Below are positions 50,177 to 58,981 of a stretch of DNA of 64,000 nt, piece after piece. Position 1 is the first letter of the stretch. The number at the start of each line of letters is the position of its first letter. Both the position numbers and the translations under genes were made by a program. Below the pieces are notes generated by a model. That model worked only from the letters and a program-made list of their open reading frames with translations, was not told where the DNA came from and did no database searches. Source of the stretch: Amoeboaphelidium occidentale (Eukaryota; Aphelidiomycota; Aphelidea); the NCBI GenBank assembly GCA_023515795.1, contig JALGPX010000002.1, positions 47,337 to 111,336 of the forward strand, in the 5' to 3' direction.

Positions 50177-53100
50177 ATGCTATCCGAGCTCGTAAAGAAG
50201 CCGCGTAGCTACCTCAGTATCTTACTGCTTGCTGGATACGTAACGTGCCAAGTGCCAGCGTATGGACAGCCACTTGCTCAACTGGTCCCGGCTCCTTCTA
50301 ATCCTGCATTACCAATTGGATCTACACTTCAAAATTATCCACCTGTTGGCGCACCACAGCAGCCTGGTGCCGTTGCTCAACAGCCTGAAACGCCAAAATG
50401 CGATCAGTNNNNNNNNNNNNNNNNNCAGCCACTTGCTCAACTGGTCCCGGCTCCTTCTAATCCTGCATTACCAATTGGATCTACACATCAAAATTATCCA
50501 CCTGTTGGCGCACCACAGCAGCCTGGTGCCGTTGCTCAACAGCCTGAAACGCCAAAATGCGATCAGTGTGGTTCTCTCATATGCAGTTGTTATCCAGTTG
50601 AAAACCTTCCTCAAAATCTTACTAAACCAGTACCTCAAGTACCAGTTGTTCCTCCACAGGGTGCAATTGACGACAAGACTCCTATAAGTCCTCCACTTAC
50701 AAATTTAGACACGCCTGAACGCCCACAAACTCCCCAAGTTCCTCCACAGGTTCCTACTTATCCTCCATCTCAACCTTTGGTTCCAAATACAGTGCCTGCT
50801 TGCTCACAACTTACTCCAGAATGCAACACTTGCATGTTGGGTGGTGATTGCTCGAGATGCGATATTAGAGTTGTCGCAGCTGCATTGAAACAATGTTGTG
50901 GTGCAGTTGCAGTTCCTGTTGTACCTCCAGCTGGAACTCAAGACCAGAAACATCCTACCATTCCTTCACCAGTTATTTCAATTGTTCCAGTTGTGAGCGT
51001 TCCTCCAGCTGGAATCAAGGAAGTTGTTCAGAGTCCTGTGTTCGTTCCGGTCCCAGTTTACGTTCCGCAACCAGTCTTCAAGCCTCCATCTCAGCCTGTT
51101 CCACAACCGCAGCCGCAACCGCAGCCGCAACTGCAACCTGTCCCTCCACAAGCACAATTGCAGGTTCCTCCTCCTCCTGTTCAACCACCACCTCCACCTC
51201 CTGCTCCTATTGTTCCAATTAATCCACAGGGCGTCGACGAAATCACTCCACAACAGCCAGCTCAAACATGTGCGGTCCCGCAGCAAGTCATCCCGCCTGT
51301 TTATCCTGCTATCCCTCAAGGTGTTAATGAAATCAAATCTCCTGTTCCGAACTTTGTCAATCAACAAAGACGGGATATCCAACCTTCTCCTATTGTTCCA
51401 AGCACTTGCACAGCTTGCTTGCTTCCACCATGCATAGGGCAGTCAGTTGCCAATGGAGCAATGCCTGCAGGCTCCTCCAATGTTACAGGAAGATGTTTGA
51501 GAGACCCTGATGAAGTTGAACGTTTGAACTCTGCAAATCCTAAATGTCCTCAGATGTGCTACTCCGTTCCAGTTCCTCCTCAAGGCGCTCAAGATGTTAA
51601 GCCTCCAGCAGTGCAATCTCCACAAGTACCTCAGCCTCAACCACAACCGCATCAGCCTCAGCCACAACCTCAACCTCAGCCTCAACCTGTTGTTCAGATT
51701 CCATCACCGCAAGTTATTACTCATACGGTTGTACAACAGCATGTCGTACCTGTGATCCAGACTCCTGTGGCTCCGGTTTACCCAGCTATTAACATCACAC
51801 TGCCAGTTCAGCCTCCGAGTGGAAATCAAGAGGAGTGCAACAAAACGGTTCCTATGAAGCCTCCTGTCTACCCTGCTGTACCAGGTCAACCAATCCAGGT
51901 GCCTCATGCTACTCCTGTTTATCCTCAAATGCCTTCACAAGATCAATTTATTCCAGGTACCCAGCAACCTTCTGGTCCGAAAGAAAATGTTCCTGTTTAT
52001 CCTTTGCCTCCAGTACAACATCCTGCTCCGAAGCATCCATCCGGTGTTTCTGACGAGACTTGCACTGCTCTAGTGAATGGCACAAACAATGTTCCACAGC
52101 ATCCTCAAGCTCCACAGCCTATTGGTCCTCAACCGCCATCAAGTAATAACGATGCACCCCAACCAATTGGTCCAAATCCAAAACAACCTGAAGCACCACA
52201 GCAACCAATAGTTCCATCTCCAGGCGGTAACCCAGTTGTGCATCCACCAACTACGGGTACAGTTCCTCCTCCTGTGGTTGCAGAGAAGCCATGCAATGAT
52301 TCAATCCATGCTCCTCCTAACGTTCCTAAGTTGCCTCAGCTACCTCCAACTCAGCCACAAATCCCTCCAACCCAACCACAAGTGCCTCCAACCCAACCAC
52401 AGGTACCTCCTCCAGGCTCTATCCCTCATCCACCGTCTTCCAACATCGATACTCCTCCTTTGCACTGCAACACTACATCGCCAACAAACAACACAGTTCA
52501 CCCGCCAGCTCAACCTCCAGCTAATCCACCTTCCCCGAACATTGATGTGCCAGTTACACCACCATCACATCCAACTAATCCAGTCACCAACACTACTGTT
52601 CCTCCAACCACTGGGGCTAACGAAACTTGCTCAGATGTGAAGACACCTCATGCTGGNCGTCTTCCAACATCGATACTCCTCCTTTGCACTGCAACACTAC
52701 ATCGCCAACAAACAACACAGTTCACCCGCCAGCTCAACCACCAGCTCAACCTCCAGCTAATCCACCTTCCCCGAACATTGATGTGCCAGTTACACCACCA
52801 TCACATCCAACTAATTCAGTCACCAACACTACTGTTCCTCCAACCACTGGGGCTAACGAAACTTGCTCAGATGTGAAGACACCTCATGCTGGTTGTATTC
52901 CTGGAGTTAATTGTCCACCTGATTTACAGACTCCTCCTCCAGCACACAATATCACTGCTCCTCCTGCGAAGAACATTACCGATAATGTTCCAGATCCTAA
53001 AAAGCCTGAAGAATGCCATAAGGAAGGTACCAACACTACTGAACCTGCTCCAGAATCTCCAAAAGAACAGAAGAAAGTACCGAAAGTAACTCCAACGCCT

Positions 53101-54333
53101 TCAAAGAAGAACGAGACGGAACCTGAACTTCCAGATGAGCCTATCAAAGAAGCTCCAACTCCTACATCGAAGAATTCCACAAAAACGAAGACAAAGATAA
53201 CAGCTTCATCCGCAAAGGCTTTCCCTACTCCAACTGAGGCTAAAGATGTTCCAAAAGACAAAGAACCAGACTTATCCAAGGATCCAGAAAATGTCACAAA
53301 GAAAGATAACTCCACCAAAGTTACCACGAAAAAGACAAAAATCTCAAAGAAGCCTACTCCTTCAGTAACGAAGACGAAGATTCAGGAAACTGATGCACCA
53401 TCCAAAGATAAACCAGAGCCAGAGAAGCCTAAGGAACCATCGATGGAGAAGAAGGACGAAGATAAGCCAAAAGACGAGAAGAAAGAGGACAAGCCAAAGG
53501 AACCATCGATGGAGAAGAAGGACGAAGATAAGCCAAAGGAACCAACAGAGAAGAAGAAAGACGAAGACCAGCCAACAAAGACTCCAGAGAAAGAAACACC
53601 TCTTTCACCAGTTCCATCAACTCCAACACAAGGATCTAATGAAACATGCACAAAGGAAATGATTGTTGAATGCTCTAAAGCTTGCAGTCCATTTGATAGC
53701 CAATGTTTCTTGAGTTGCTGCGATACTTGTGTTCCAAGCAAATCCTGCACGCCTGAGATTGTCGCCAACTGTTCAATGGCTTGTGCCAATGCCGAGGACA
53801 AGTTATCCGCTGACAAGTGTTATGAAGAGTGCGCGAAAGGCTGTGGTGAGTTGATAAAGATCCCACTAGAGGATGAACCATGCGTTGAAGAACCTCCTGT
53901 CACTCCATCAACCGACAGCTGTCATCACGAGTATTTATCTTTGTGTTCTAAGGGCTGCAAGAAGGATGATTTGGCATGTTTCTTAGAATGCGCTAAACCT
54001 TGCCATTACGAGTCAAATCCTGCCTGCTCAGCTGAAGTCATTTCTCAATGCACACAGAGATGTGCTTGCGAGGCTCCTGGTGATCTAAAATGCATCAAGC
54101 AATGTGTTCTTGGCTGCAAAGAATTGGACTTTGATATTCAAGTCACTGACACGGGGTCGGTTCACAGTTCCCAACCACTCGTGGAGAGTATAACGGAGAA
54201 ATTTGTTGCAAACCCGGAGAAATGCACTACATGCGAAACAAAGCCAGCAAAGAAGAACAAGAAGAAACTTCCAGTTCTGCCTCCAACAGCATCTTGCACG
54301 AAATGTGAGGAAAAGAAGATCAAGACCAAATAA
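50177..54333 (+). CDS. Giant secreted Pro-rich protein with four C-terminal 6-Cys repeats
   Basis: One gene of roughly 1250 aa once two assembly duplications are allowed for. The N-terminus has a signal-like span (YLSILLLAGYVTCQVPAYG). A very long Pro/Gln/Val-rich stalk follows, punctuated by short Cys motifs (CDQCGSLICSC, CNTCMLGGDCSRC, CTACLLPPC) and by recurring P-x-G-x-x-(D/E) steps, some ending in ETC. Then a Lys/Glu/Pro-rich charged segment (~53000-53600) and, at 53647-54117, four tandem C-X7-C-X3-C-Xn-C-X3-C-X3-C modules, then a short basic tail (CTTCETKPAKKNKKKL, CTKCEEKKIKTK). No family recognised. The frame changes from 50177-52656 to 52658-54333 only because a 223-nt segment is duplicated around an N. 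Probable extracellular, wall or adhesion structure. Confidence 0.65.
50267..50567. repeat. Assembly gap (17 N) between two near-identical 142-nt copies
   Basis: Bases 50409-50425 are N. The 142 nt before them (50267-50408) and the 142 nt after (50426-50567) differ at one base (tctacacttc versus tctacacatc). Such end-overlap around a gap is what a scaffolder leaves when it fails to merge overlapping contigs. Confidence 0.85.
52434..52892. repeat. Assembly join (single N) between 223- and 235-nt copies
   Basis: A lone N at 52657 separates copies 52434-52656 and 52658-52892. The second has 12 extra bases (one more Pro-Ala-Gln-Pro unit) and one C/T change. Removing 224 nt shifts frame by two, exactly the difference between the two open frames, so the join explains the frame break. 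Confidence 0.85.
53647..54117 (+). repeat. Four tandem six-cysteine modules
   Basis: Modules at 53647-53730, 53746-53844, 53920-54003 and 54025-54117 each read C-X7-C-[ST]XX-C-Xn-C-XXX-C-XXX-C with n of 6, 11, 6 and 9. The first X7 has a conserved Glu at position 3 (TKEMIVE, TPEIVAN, HHEYLSL, SAEVISQ). CxxxC pairs facing each other on two helices suggest a disulfide-pinned helical hairpin. The DNA copies have diverged, so this is old protein-level repetition. Confidence 0.85.
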
Positions 54334-54729
54334 TTTACACCTTAGACCCTGACTTACAATCTATTTCGACCACTTAACGTTTTAACAATAAAGTTGCATA
54401 AGAAATTAGTTATCAGATCCATGAAAAGATTGTTCCAGAAAAAAACTGTTGCGCTTTTCTAGCAAAACTTAAACGATATCAATCGAGGGATGACATATGC
54501 GTGTTTCGTGTAGATTAAATCTTGGTGCACAAATTCTTGTGAAACGAGTCTTGCTACAGAAAGGAAGAGTGAATTTCCACCAAGATAAATTTTTCCATGT
54601 AACCATATCGAAGGAATTCGAGTGAACCACACAAGTAACAACATATAGCTATCATAAAGATAATTTGAAATTTCTAAGTTTTACGAGAATTTATTGAGTT
54701 AAGATATCTGTGCTTTCTCGAAGTGATCA
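54334..54729. other. Convergent intergenic region
   Basis: About 400 nt between two stop codons. It holds an AATAAA (54387-54392) for the plus-strand gene and otherwise AT-rich sequence; the 61-codon minus frame inside (54459-54644) has no supporting feature. Confidence 0.45.
54387..54392 (+). terminator. AATAAA poly(A) signal
   Basis: AATAAA 53 nt downstream of the stop of the giant Pro-rich gene. Confidence 0.45.
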
Positions 54730-57700
54730 CTAGCATATTGCTGCATTTCTTGGAGCTCCGTGAACTGGAGCAGTTTTCTTGGCTGGATAAACAATCTTAC
54801 CACCCTTCTTTGGCATTTTCTTTGCCTTGTTAGTATTCACCAAGTTTTGCAATGGACTTTTCGGAACATTTTTTGCATGCTTAGGTTTCGGATCTTCGCA
54901 TTTCTTTGTAGTTTTAGCCTTAATGAGGTTGAGGAGATTTTGTTTTGCAGCACATTTAGCACAATCTGACTTACCCTTTTGTTCTTTGTTTCCAAATCCT
55001 AATCTCTTCTTGATCAAGTCCAACAGAGATGATGATTGTGAGTTGCATGAGCATGACTCTTTTTGGCTTGTAGCAGCAAGTTTGTCTGTAAGGGAAGTAG
55101 AAGATCCAGAGGCGGTAGTAGTAGAAGTTGCAAGGCGATTCAATAATGAAGTGCTTCCTGTTGCTGTACCTGTGACAGAACTAGTTCCAACGGCAACAGA
55201 GCCGGGGCTTATGACAGGAGTGACGGGCGCAGAAACGACAGCAGGAGCAACAACACCAACAGCAGGAATGTCTTGATCATAATAAACATACTCATACTGA
55301 GGATCGCAAACATCACCGCCGGCATAGGTAGATCCCCCGTATGCAATATCAGCGGTAACTGGCACTGCACAATCATCAGCAGTATCAGCAATGATAGAGC
55401 GCCCGCCGATCATGTCGCCGCCATACATGTCACCACCACCATACATATCACCGCCCATAGAGCCATATTCTGCTCCAGCATAGCTTGATCCCATGTAAGA
55501 AGATGACCCCATGTAAGATGATGATCCCATATAGGACGAAGATCCCATATATCCTGAAGCGCCGCAACTATAACCACTGTCGTACCCATAACTACCAAGT
55601 CCTCCGCCATAACTAGCGGAATACCCGCCGTAGAGGCCTCCAACGTAATCTGGACCGTAAATGGTACTTTGGTAACCAAGCATTGGACTAACATCGTATG
55701 TGTTGATGTAATCGACATAGGTAGCTGGAATAGCTGGAACAGCAGCGATAGCACCAACAGTGCCGACTGCTCCAACTGCTCCAACAGTACCGCCAGTGGA
55801 AACGGTGCTCTGGGAACCCGAGATGCCCTTGGTCAAAGCCAACTTCAACAAGTCATCCAAATCACAGTTATCATCTTTCTTTTCTTTCTTGCAGTCATCG
55901 CCGCTCTGGCCACCGTTTCCGCCATTTCCGTCATTTGGATTCTGTGAGGAGTCCTTTGGATATGGTGCTGGGTGAACATTTTGATCTCCATCGGTATTCT
56001 TTGGCATTTTCGAAGGAGTTTCATGACCTTTCTTTGGATACTGTGAACCATCTTGTGGATACGAAGGAAATTTCTTTGGATACTTTGGACCATTCGGTTG
56101 AGTAGAGTCTGAAGGTGTAGGGTAAACATCAGCGGGAGCTTTTGGAGTATCTCCACTGCTTGATTCTGTTGGAACAGGATAAGTACCATTAGAATCAGGT
56201 GGAGTGGTTTCAGTTGGACCAGAACCAGAGCCGGAACCAGGATTGAGATTGTAAGGAGAATTCGGAGTTGGATATAATCCTGAGTCGTTTGGTTCCGCAG
56301 TTGTAGGATATATACCAGAAGGCTCTGTAGCAGTAGGATTTGGTGGGTAAATATCTCCTGGTGGCATCTTTGGACCCTTTGGTGTTTTCGGGGAATTGTC
56401 GCCATTTTTTGGAAAGCCGCCATCATTCGGAGGATTGCCATCTTTCTTGCCAGGTCGATTTCCATCATTAGGAGGGCTACCACCTTTTGGAAGAGGGTAA
56501 ATGTCATCATCATTAGGAGATTTTCCATTTCCAGGAGGATTTCCGCCTTTTGGTGGAGAGTCTCCATCCTTCTTAGGTGGACTTCCACCAGATGGAGGAC
56601 TATCGCCCTTCTTCGGTGGATTCTTGTCATTGTTTGGTGGATTCTTGTCATTCTTTGGTGGGTTCTTATCATTCTTTGGAGGATTTTTATCGTTCGGTCC
56701 AGGGCTTCCATCATCTTTAGGATTCTTGCCACCAGGAGGATTATTGTTACCCGGTGGATTATTGTTCTTACCAGGAGGAGAATCACCGCCTTTACCAGGA
56801 CCATTAGGAGATTTGTCGTCGTCATTAGGAGGTGTTTTGGGATTCTTGTCATCAGGACCATCATTTTCACCAGGAGATTTAGGATTCTTTGGTTCATCAG
56901 GCTTACCGGGCTTATCTCCATCGTTTTTAGGATTTTTATCATCATCAGTCGGAAGTTTCTTCTTCTTCTTGGTAGTTTTAGTGACAACTTTTTTCTTGTT
57001 GTTAGTATCATTTTTCTTGTTGGTAGTAGCAGCTCCAGCACTTGATGAAGACGCAGCTGCTTTCTTGGTTTCTTTCTTTGTGACAGAATCAGGTGTAGAA
57101 GTTGAATTGCTCTTACGGCCTGAACGCTCATCGGAAGAGTCAGATTCTTCTTTCGCCTTTTCTTTGTCCTTGCTGGAACTTGAAGTATCAGATTTCGCAT
57201 CGTTCGATTCCGGTGATGGAACAGGTGACGGTTTTGTCTCAATATTGTAAATCGGGGTAGTTTCTTTCTTTTCGGGAGTTTCATTGGACTTTTTTGAATC
57301 GGCCTCGGACTTGTTATCAGGCTTGTCTGATGGAGTAGAAGCGCGACCACTTTCTTTTGATTTTGTAGATTTGCGTGCTGGTTTTGATGTCTTCAGAATG
57401 CTATCAACCACAGAAGTATTATTCCTATCTTTTGAAAGTTCCAAGTAAGCTGCACTAACAGCTGAGCGAATGGTTGGCTCGAGATCTTTTCCTTCACGAG
57501 TTGAGCGAGCAACAGGATCAACAAAGGATGTCAGAATGGAGGAATTAGTACCGGTAACTCCACGAATAGCAGCATTCACGGCCTCCAATATGGTGCTATT
57601 GTTCTTCGATTTTGAGGCAGACTTAAGAATGATTTCCGCAGTTCTGTTGAAATCCATCTTTGCTAGCTCTGCATTCTTTTGTGCACCAACAGCATCTCCA

Positions 57701-57924
57701 GCCAATATCGAATTGATCAAGTAACGTAGCTGTTCATTTGAGACCTTAGAAGGTGCAGCAGATTTCTTCAACTCAGCATCATTACGTTTGTGTATATCAG
57801 TATTCCATTCACGAGCTGCATACAATGTTAGAAAGGGTTGAAACGGTGTGGATTCCTTACCTTGTCCATATGGAGCAAAAGCTGTGCATATAACGAGCAT
57901 ACACGCTACAGCTCTGAAAAGCAT
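54730..57924 (-). CDS. Giant secreted Gly/Pro/Asn/Lys-rich wall-like protein
   Basis: 1064 aa, no intron. Signal peptide MLFRAVACMLVICTAFAPYG; a helical, possibly folded N-terminal ~180 residues (SNEQLRYLINSILAGDAVGA, repeated NNSTILEAVNAAIRGV-like helices with N-glycosylation sequons); a Lys/Ser/Glu linker; a ~400-residue Pro/Gly/Asp/Asn/Lys tract with tandem NDKNPPK units; a Tyr/Gly/Ser tract with four YMGSSS repeats; an acidic Cys/Tyr module (DVCDPQYEYVYYDQDIPAV); a Thr-Gly piece; and a C-terminal part with Cys pairs (CSCNSQ, CAKCAAK) and Lys-rich ends. No known family. The module and Thr-Gly piece are shared with the gene at 46846, so the two are likely related. Probably extracellular and cross-linked through Tyr or Cys. 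Confidence 0.7.
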   Translation of the reverse strand: MLFRAVACMLVICTAFAPYGQGKESTPFQPFLTLYAAREWNTDIHKRNDAELKKSAAPSKVSNEQLRYLINSILAGDAVGAQKNAELAKMDFNRTAEIILKSASKSKNNSTILEAVNAAIRGVTGTNSSILTSFVDPVARSTREGKDLEPTIRSAVSAAYLELSKDRNNTSVVDSILKTSKPARKSTKSKESGRASTPSDKPDNKSEADSKKSNETPEKKETTPIYNIETKPSPVPSPESNDAKSDTSSSSKDKEKAKEESDSSDERSGRKSNSTSTPDSVTKKETKKAAASSSSAGAATTNKKNDTNNKKKVVTKTTKKKKKLPTDDDKNPKNDGDKPGKPDEPKNPKSPGENDGPDDKNPKTPPNDDDKSPNGPGKGGDSPPGKNNNPPGNNNPPGGKNPKDDGSPGPNDKNPPKNDKNPPKNDKNPPNNDKNPPKKGDSPPSGGSPPKKDGDSPPKGGNPPGNGKSPNDDDIYPLPKGGSPPNDGNRPGKKDGNPPNDGGFPKNGDNSPKTPKGPKMPPGDIYPPNPTATEPSGIYPTTAEPNDSGLYPTPNSPYNLNPGSGSGSGPTETTPPDSNGTYPVPTESSSGDTPKAPADVYPTPSDSTQPNGPKYPKKFPSYPQDGSQYPKKGHETPSKMPKNTDGDQNVHPAPYPKDSSQNPNDGNGGNGGQSGDDCKKEKKDDNCDLDDLLKLALTKGISGSQSTVSTGGTVGAVGAVGTVGAIAAVPAIPATYVDYINTYDVSPMLGYQSTIYGPDYVGGLYGGYSASYGGGLGSYGYDSGYSCGASGYMGSSSYMGSSSYMGSSSYMGSSYAGAEYGSMGGDMYGGGDMYGGDMIGGRSIIADTADDCAVPVTADIAYGGSTYAGGDVCDPQYEYVYYDQDIPAVGVVAPAVVSAPVTPVISPGSVAVGTSSVTGTATGSTSLLNRLATSTTTASGSSTSLTDKLAATSQKESCSCNSQSSSLLDLIKKRLGFGNKEQKGKSDCAKCAAKQNLLNLIKAKTTKKCEDPKPKHAKNVPKSPLQNLVNTNKAKKMPKKGGKIVYPAKKTAPVHGAPRNAAIC
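55487..55560 (-). repeat. YMGSSS tandem repeat
   Basis: Four consecutive ~18-nt units encode YMGSSS, YMGSSS, YMGSSS and YMGSSY on the minus strand, following a GYG-rich stretch. Confidence 0.8.
56611..56697 (-). repeat. 21-nt tandem repeat encoding NDKNPPK
   Basis: Four near-identical 21-nt units encode (P)KNDKNPP-type heptads within a longer Pro/Asp/Asn/Lys tract. The units are similar at DNA level, so recent expansion or contraction is likely. Confidence 0.8.
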
Positions 57925-58474
57925 AGCGGTAGTAGATTATGGAAAACGAAAAAACTATACACGAACAATGGAATACTTATACGAGACGGTAATGCGTAAT
58001 GGGAACCTCCATTATCGAGATCGTTGAATCCAATCAAACGTCGCCAAACCTCCGGCACTAAACCAACCAGGATCAAGCAACATTGTTAGTGTAATGGAGC
58101 ATTTAGTGCAGGGGAAATATCGCAAATTATCGCTAGCCTGGAGCATCTGGTGCAATAGCTTGATTACGACTTGTTTTGCGTTCAATGAGGTCTAACTATG
58201 TGTTGCATCGTTAGATTCAAGACTCAACTTCATCGATAATCTGGTCAACGAAACTCTTTAAGGGTTTCTTACGAGTTTCAGAGGTCGTCATTATGCAGGC
58301 CTGGAATGAACATCGTTGCCTTTAAGTTACAGCGTGTGGAAGACAAATAAGAACACAAGATGAAACCCAACGCTATCATAAATCGATCCCCCTAGATAGC
58401 CCTCCATTATTCCGCCTTTAGCATCGCATTAAACGGTCAGGAAAGACCTATCCTTCTTTTTTCTTGAAAGCTCG
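57925..58474. promoter_or_regulatory. Divergent intergenic region, wall-like gene (-) and prefoldin 4 (+)
   Basis: 550 nt, the largest gap in the window. A 24-codon minus-strand frame at 58217-58291 is present but unsupported. No tRNA, snRNA or repeat is recognised. The minus-strand part should carry the promoter of the wall-like gene. Confidence 0.4.
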
Positions 58475-58948
58475 ATGGACGCCGTGAAACTTATGAAACC
58501 TGGCGAGGACGCCGATATTGAAGTGGGCTGGGAGGACCAGAATAAAATCAACAAGTTTTCCAACTTGAATGTGCGCATGTCTGAACTTGAAGAGCGCGTT
58601 GTTCATCTCAAGCGGGCCATTGAGGAAATACAAGACGCAGAAAACGAACTTGAACTTGTATTGAGCGATGATGAATTGGAGGATGAATTCGCTGATGTTG
58701 CCCTCGAAGAGAAGAAGAATGGCAGAAAAGCTTTTAATGTCGGCGTGCCATTGCTAATTGGAGACTGTTTCGTGAATTTTGATCTTGAGGGCGCTAAGGA
58801 ACGCCTCAGCCAAATGAAGGCCGAAAAGAATAATAACATGGATGCCCTCAAGAAAGAAATGGGTTCTATTGATAAGGAAATGGGAGAATTGAAGTCATCC
58901 TTGTACAAGCGGTTCGGCAACTCCATTCAGCTGGAACGTGAGCTTTGA
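58475..58948 (+). CDS. PFD4: Prefoldin subunit 4
   Basis: 157 aa, intronless. Beta-type prefoldin: N-terminal helix with WEDQNKINKFSNLNVRMSEL, a central beta-hairpin part (VPLLIGDCFVNFDLEGAKER) and a C-terminal helix ending LYKRFGNSIQLEREL. These are the hallmarks of PFDN4/Gim3. The hexamer passes nascent actin and tubulin to CCT. A Lys-rich loop of about 15 residues precedes the hairpin and is longer than in animals. AATAAA follows 9 nt after the stop; the WDR7 stop is 33 nt away. Confidence 0.93.
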   Translation: MDAVKLMKPGEDADIEVGWEDQNKINKFSNLNVRMSELEERVVHLKRAIEEIQDAENELELVLSDDELEDEFADVALEEKKNGRKAFNVGVPLLIGDCFVNFDLEGAKERLSQMKAEKNNNMDALKKEMGSIDKEMGELKSSLYKRFGNSIQLEREL

Positions 58949-58957
58949 TATCCGCAA

Positions 58958-58963
58958 AATAAA
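58958..58963 (+). terminator. AATAAA poly(A) signal of prefoldin 4
   Basis: AATAAA 9 nt after the TGA. The convergent WDR7 stop lies 18 nt further on, so 3' UTRs must overlap. Confidence 0.5.
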
Positions 58964-58981
58964 GCATGCATGTAAATTTCA

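Noticed and set aside
50267-52892. The duplicated segments as true tandem repeats of the protein
   Set aside because: Each pair flanks Ns exactly at its ends, and collapsing them restores a single frame, so an assembly artefact is more likely.
54459-54644. Minus-strand 61-codon frame between the two wall-like genes
   Set aside because: Hydrophobic chance frame in AT-rich 3' flank, without signal or neighbour support.
46846-57924. CRISPR or satellite array suggested by repeated DNA
   Set aside because: All repeats are in frame within long open reading frames and vary by codon, so they are protein repeats.
58217-58291. Minus-strand 24-codon frame MTTSETRKKPLKSFVDQ..
   Set aside because: Charged helical peptide of chance length; a GTAAG inside does not lead to a convincing second exon.
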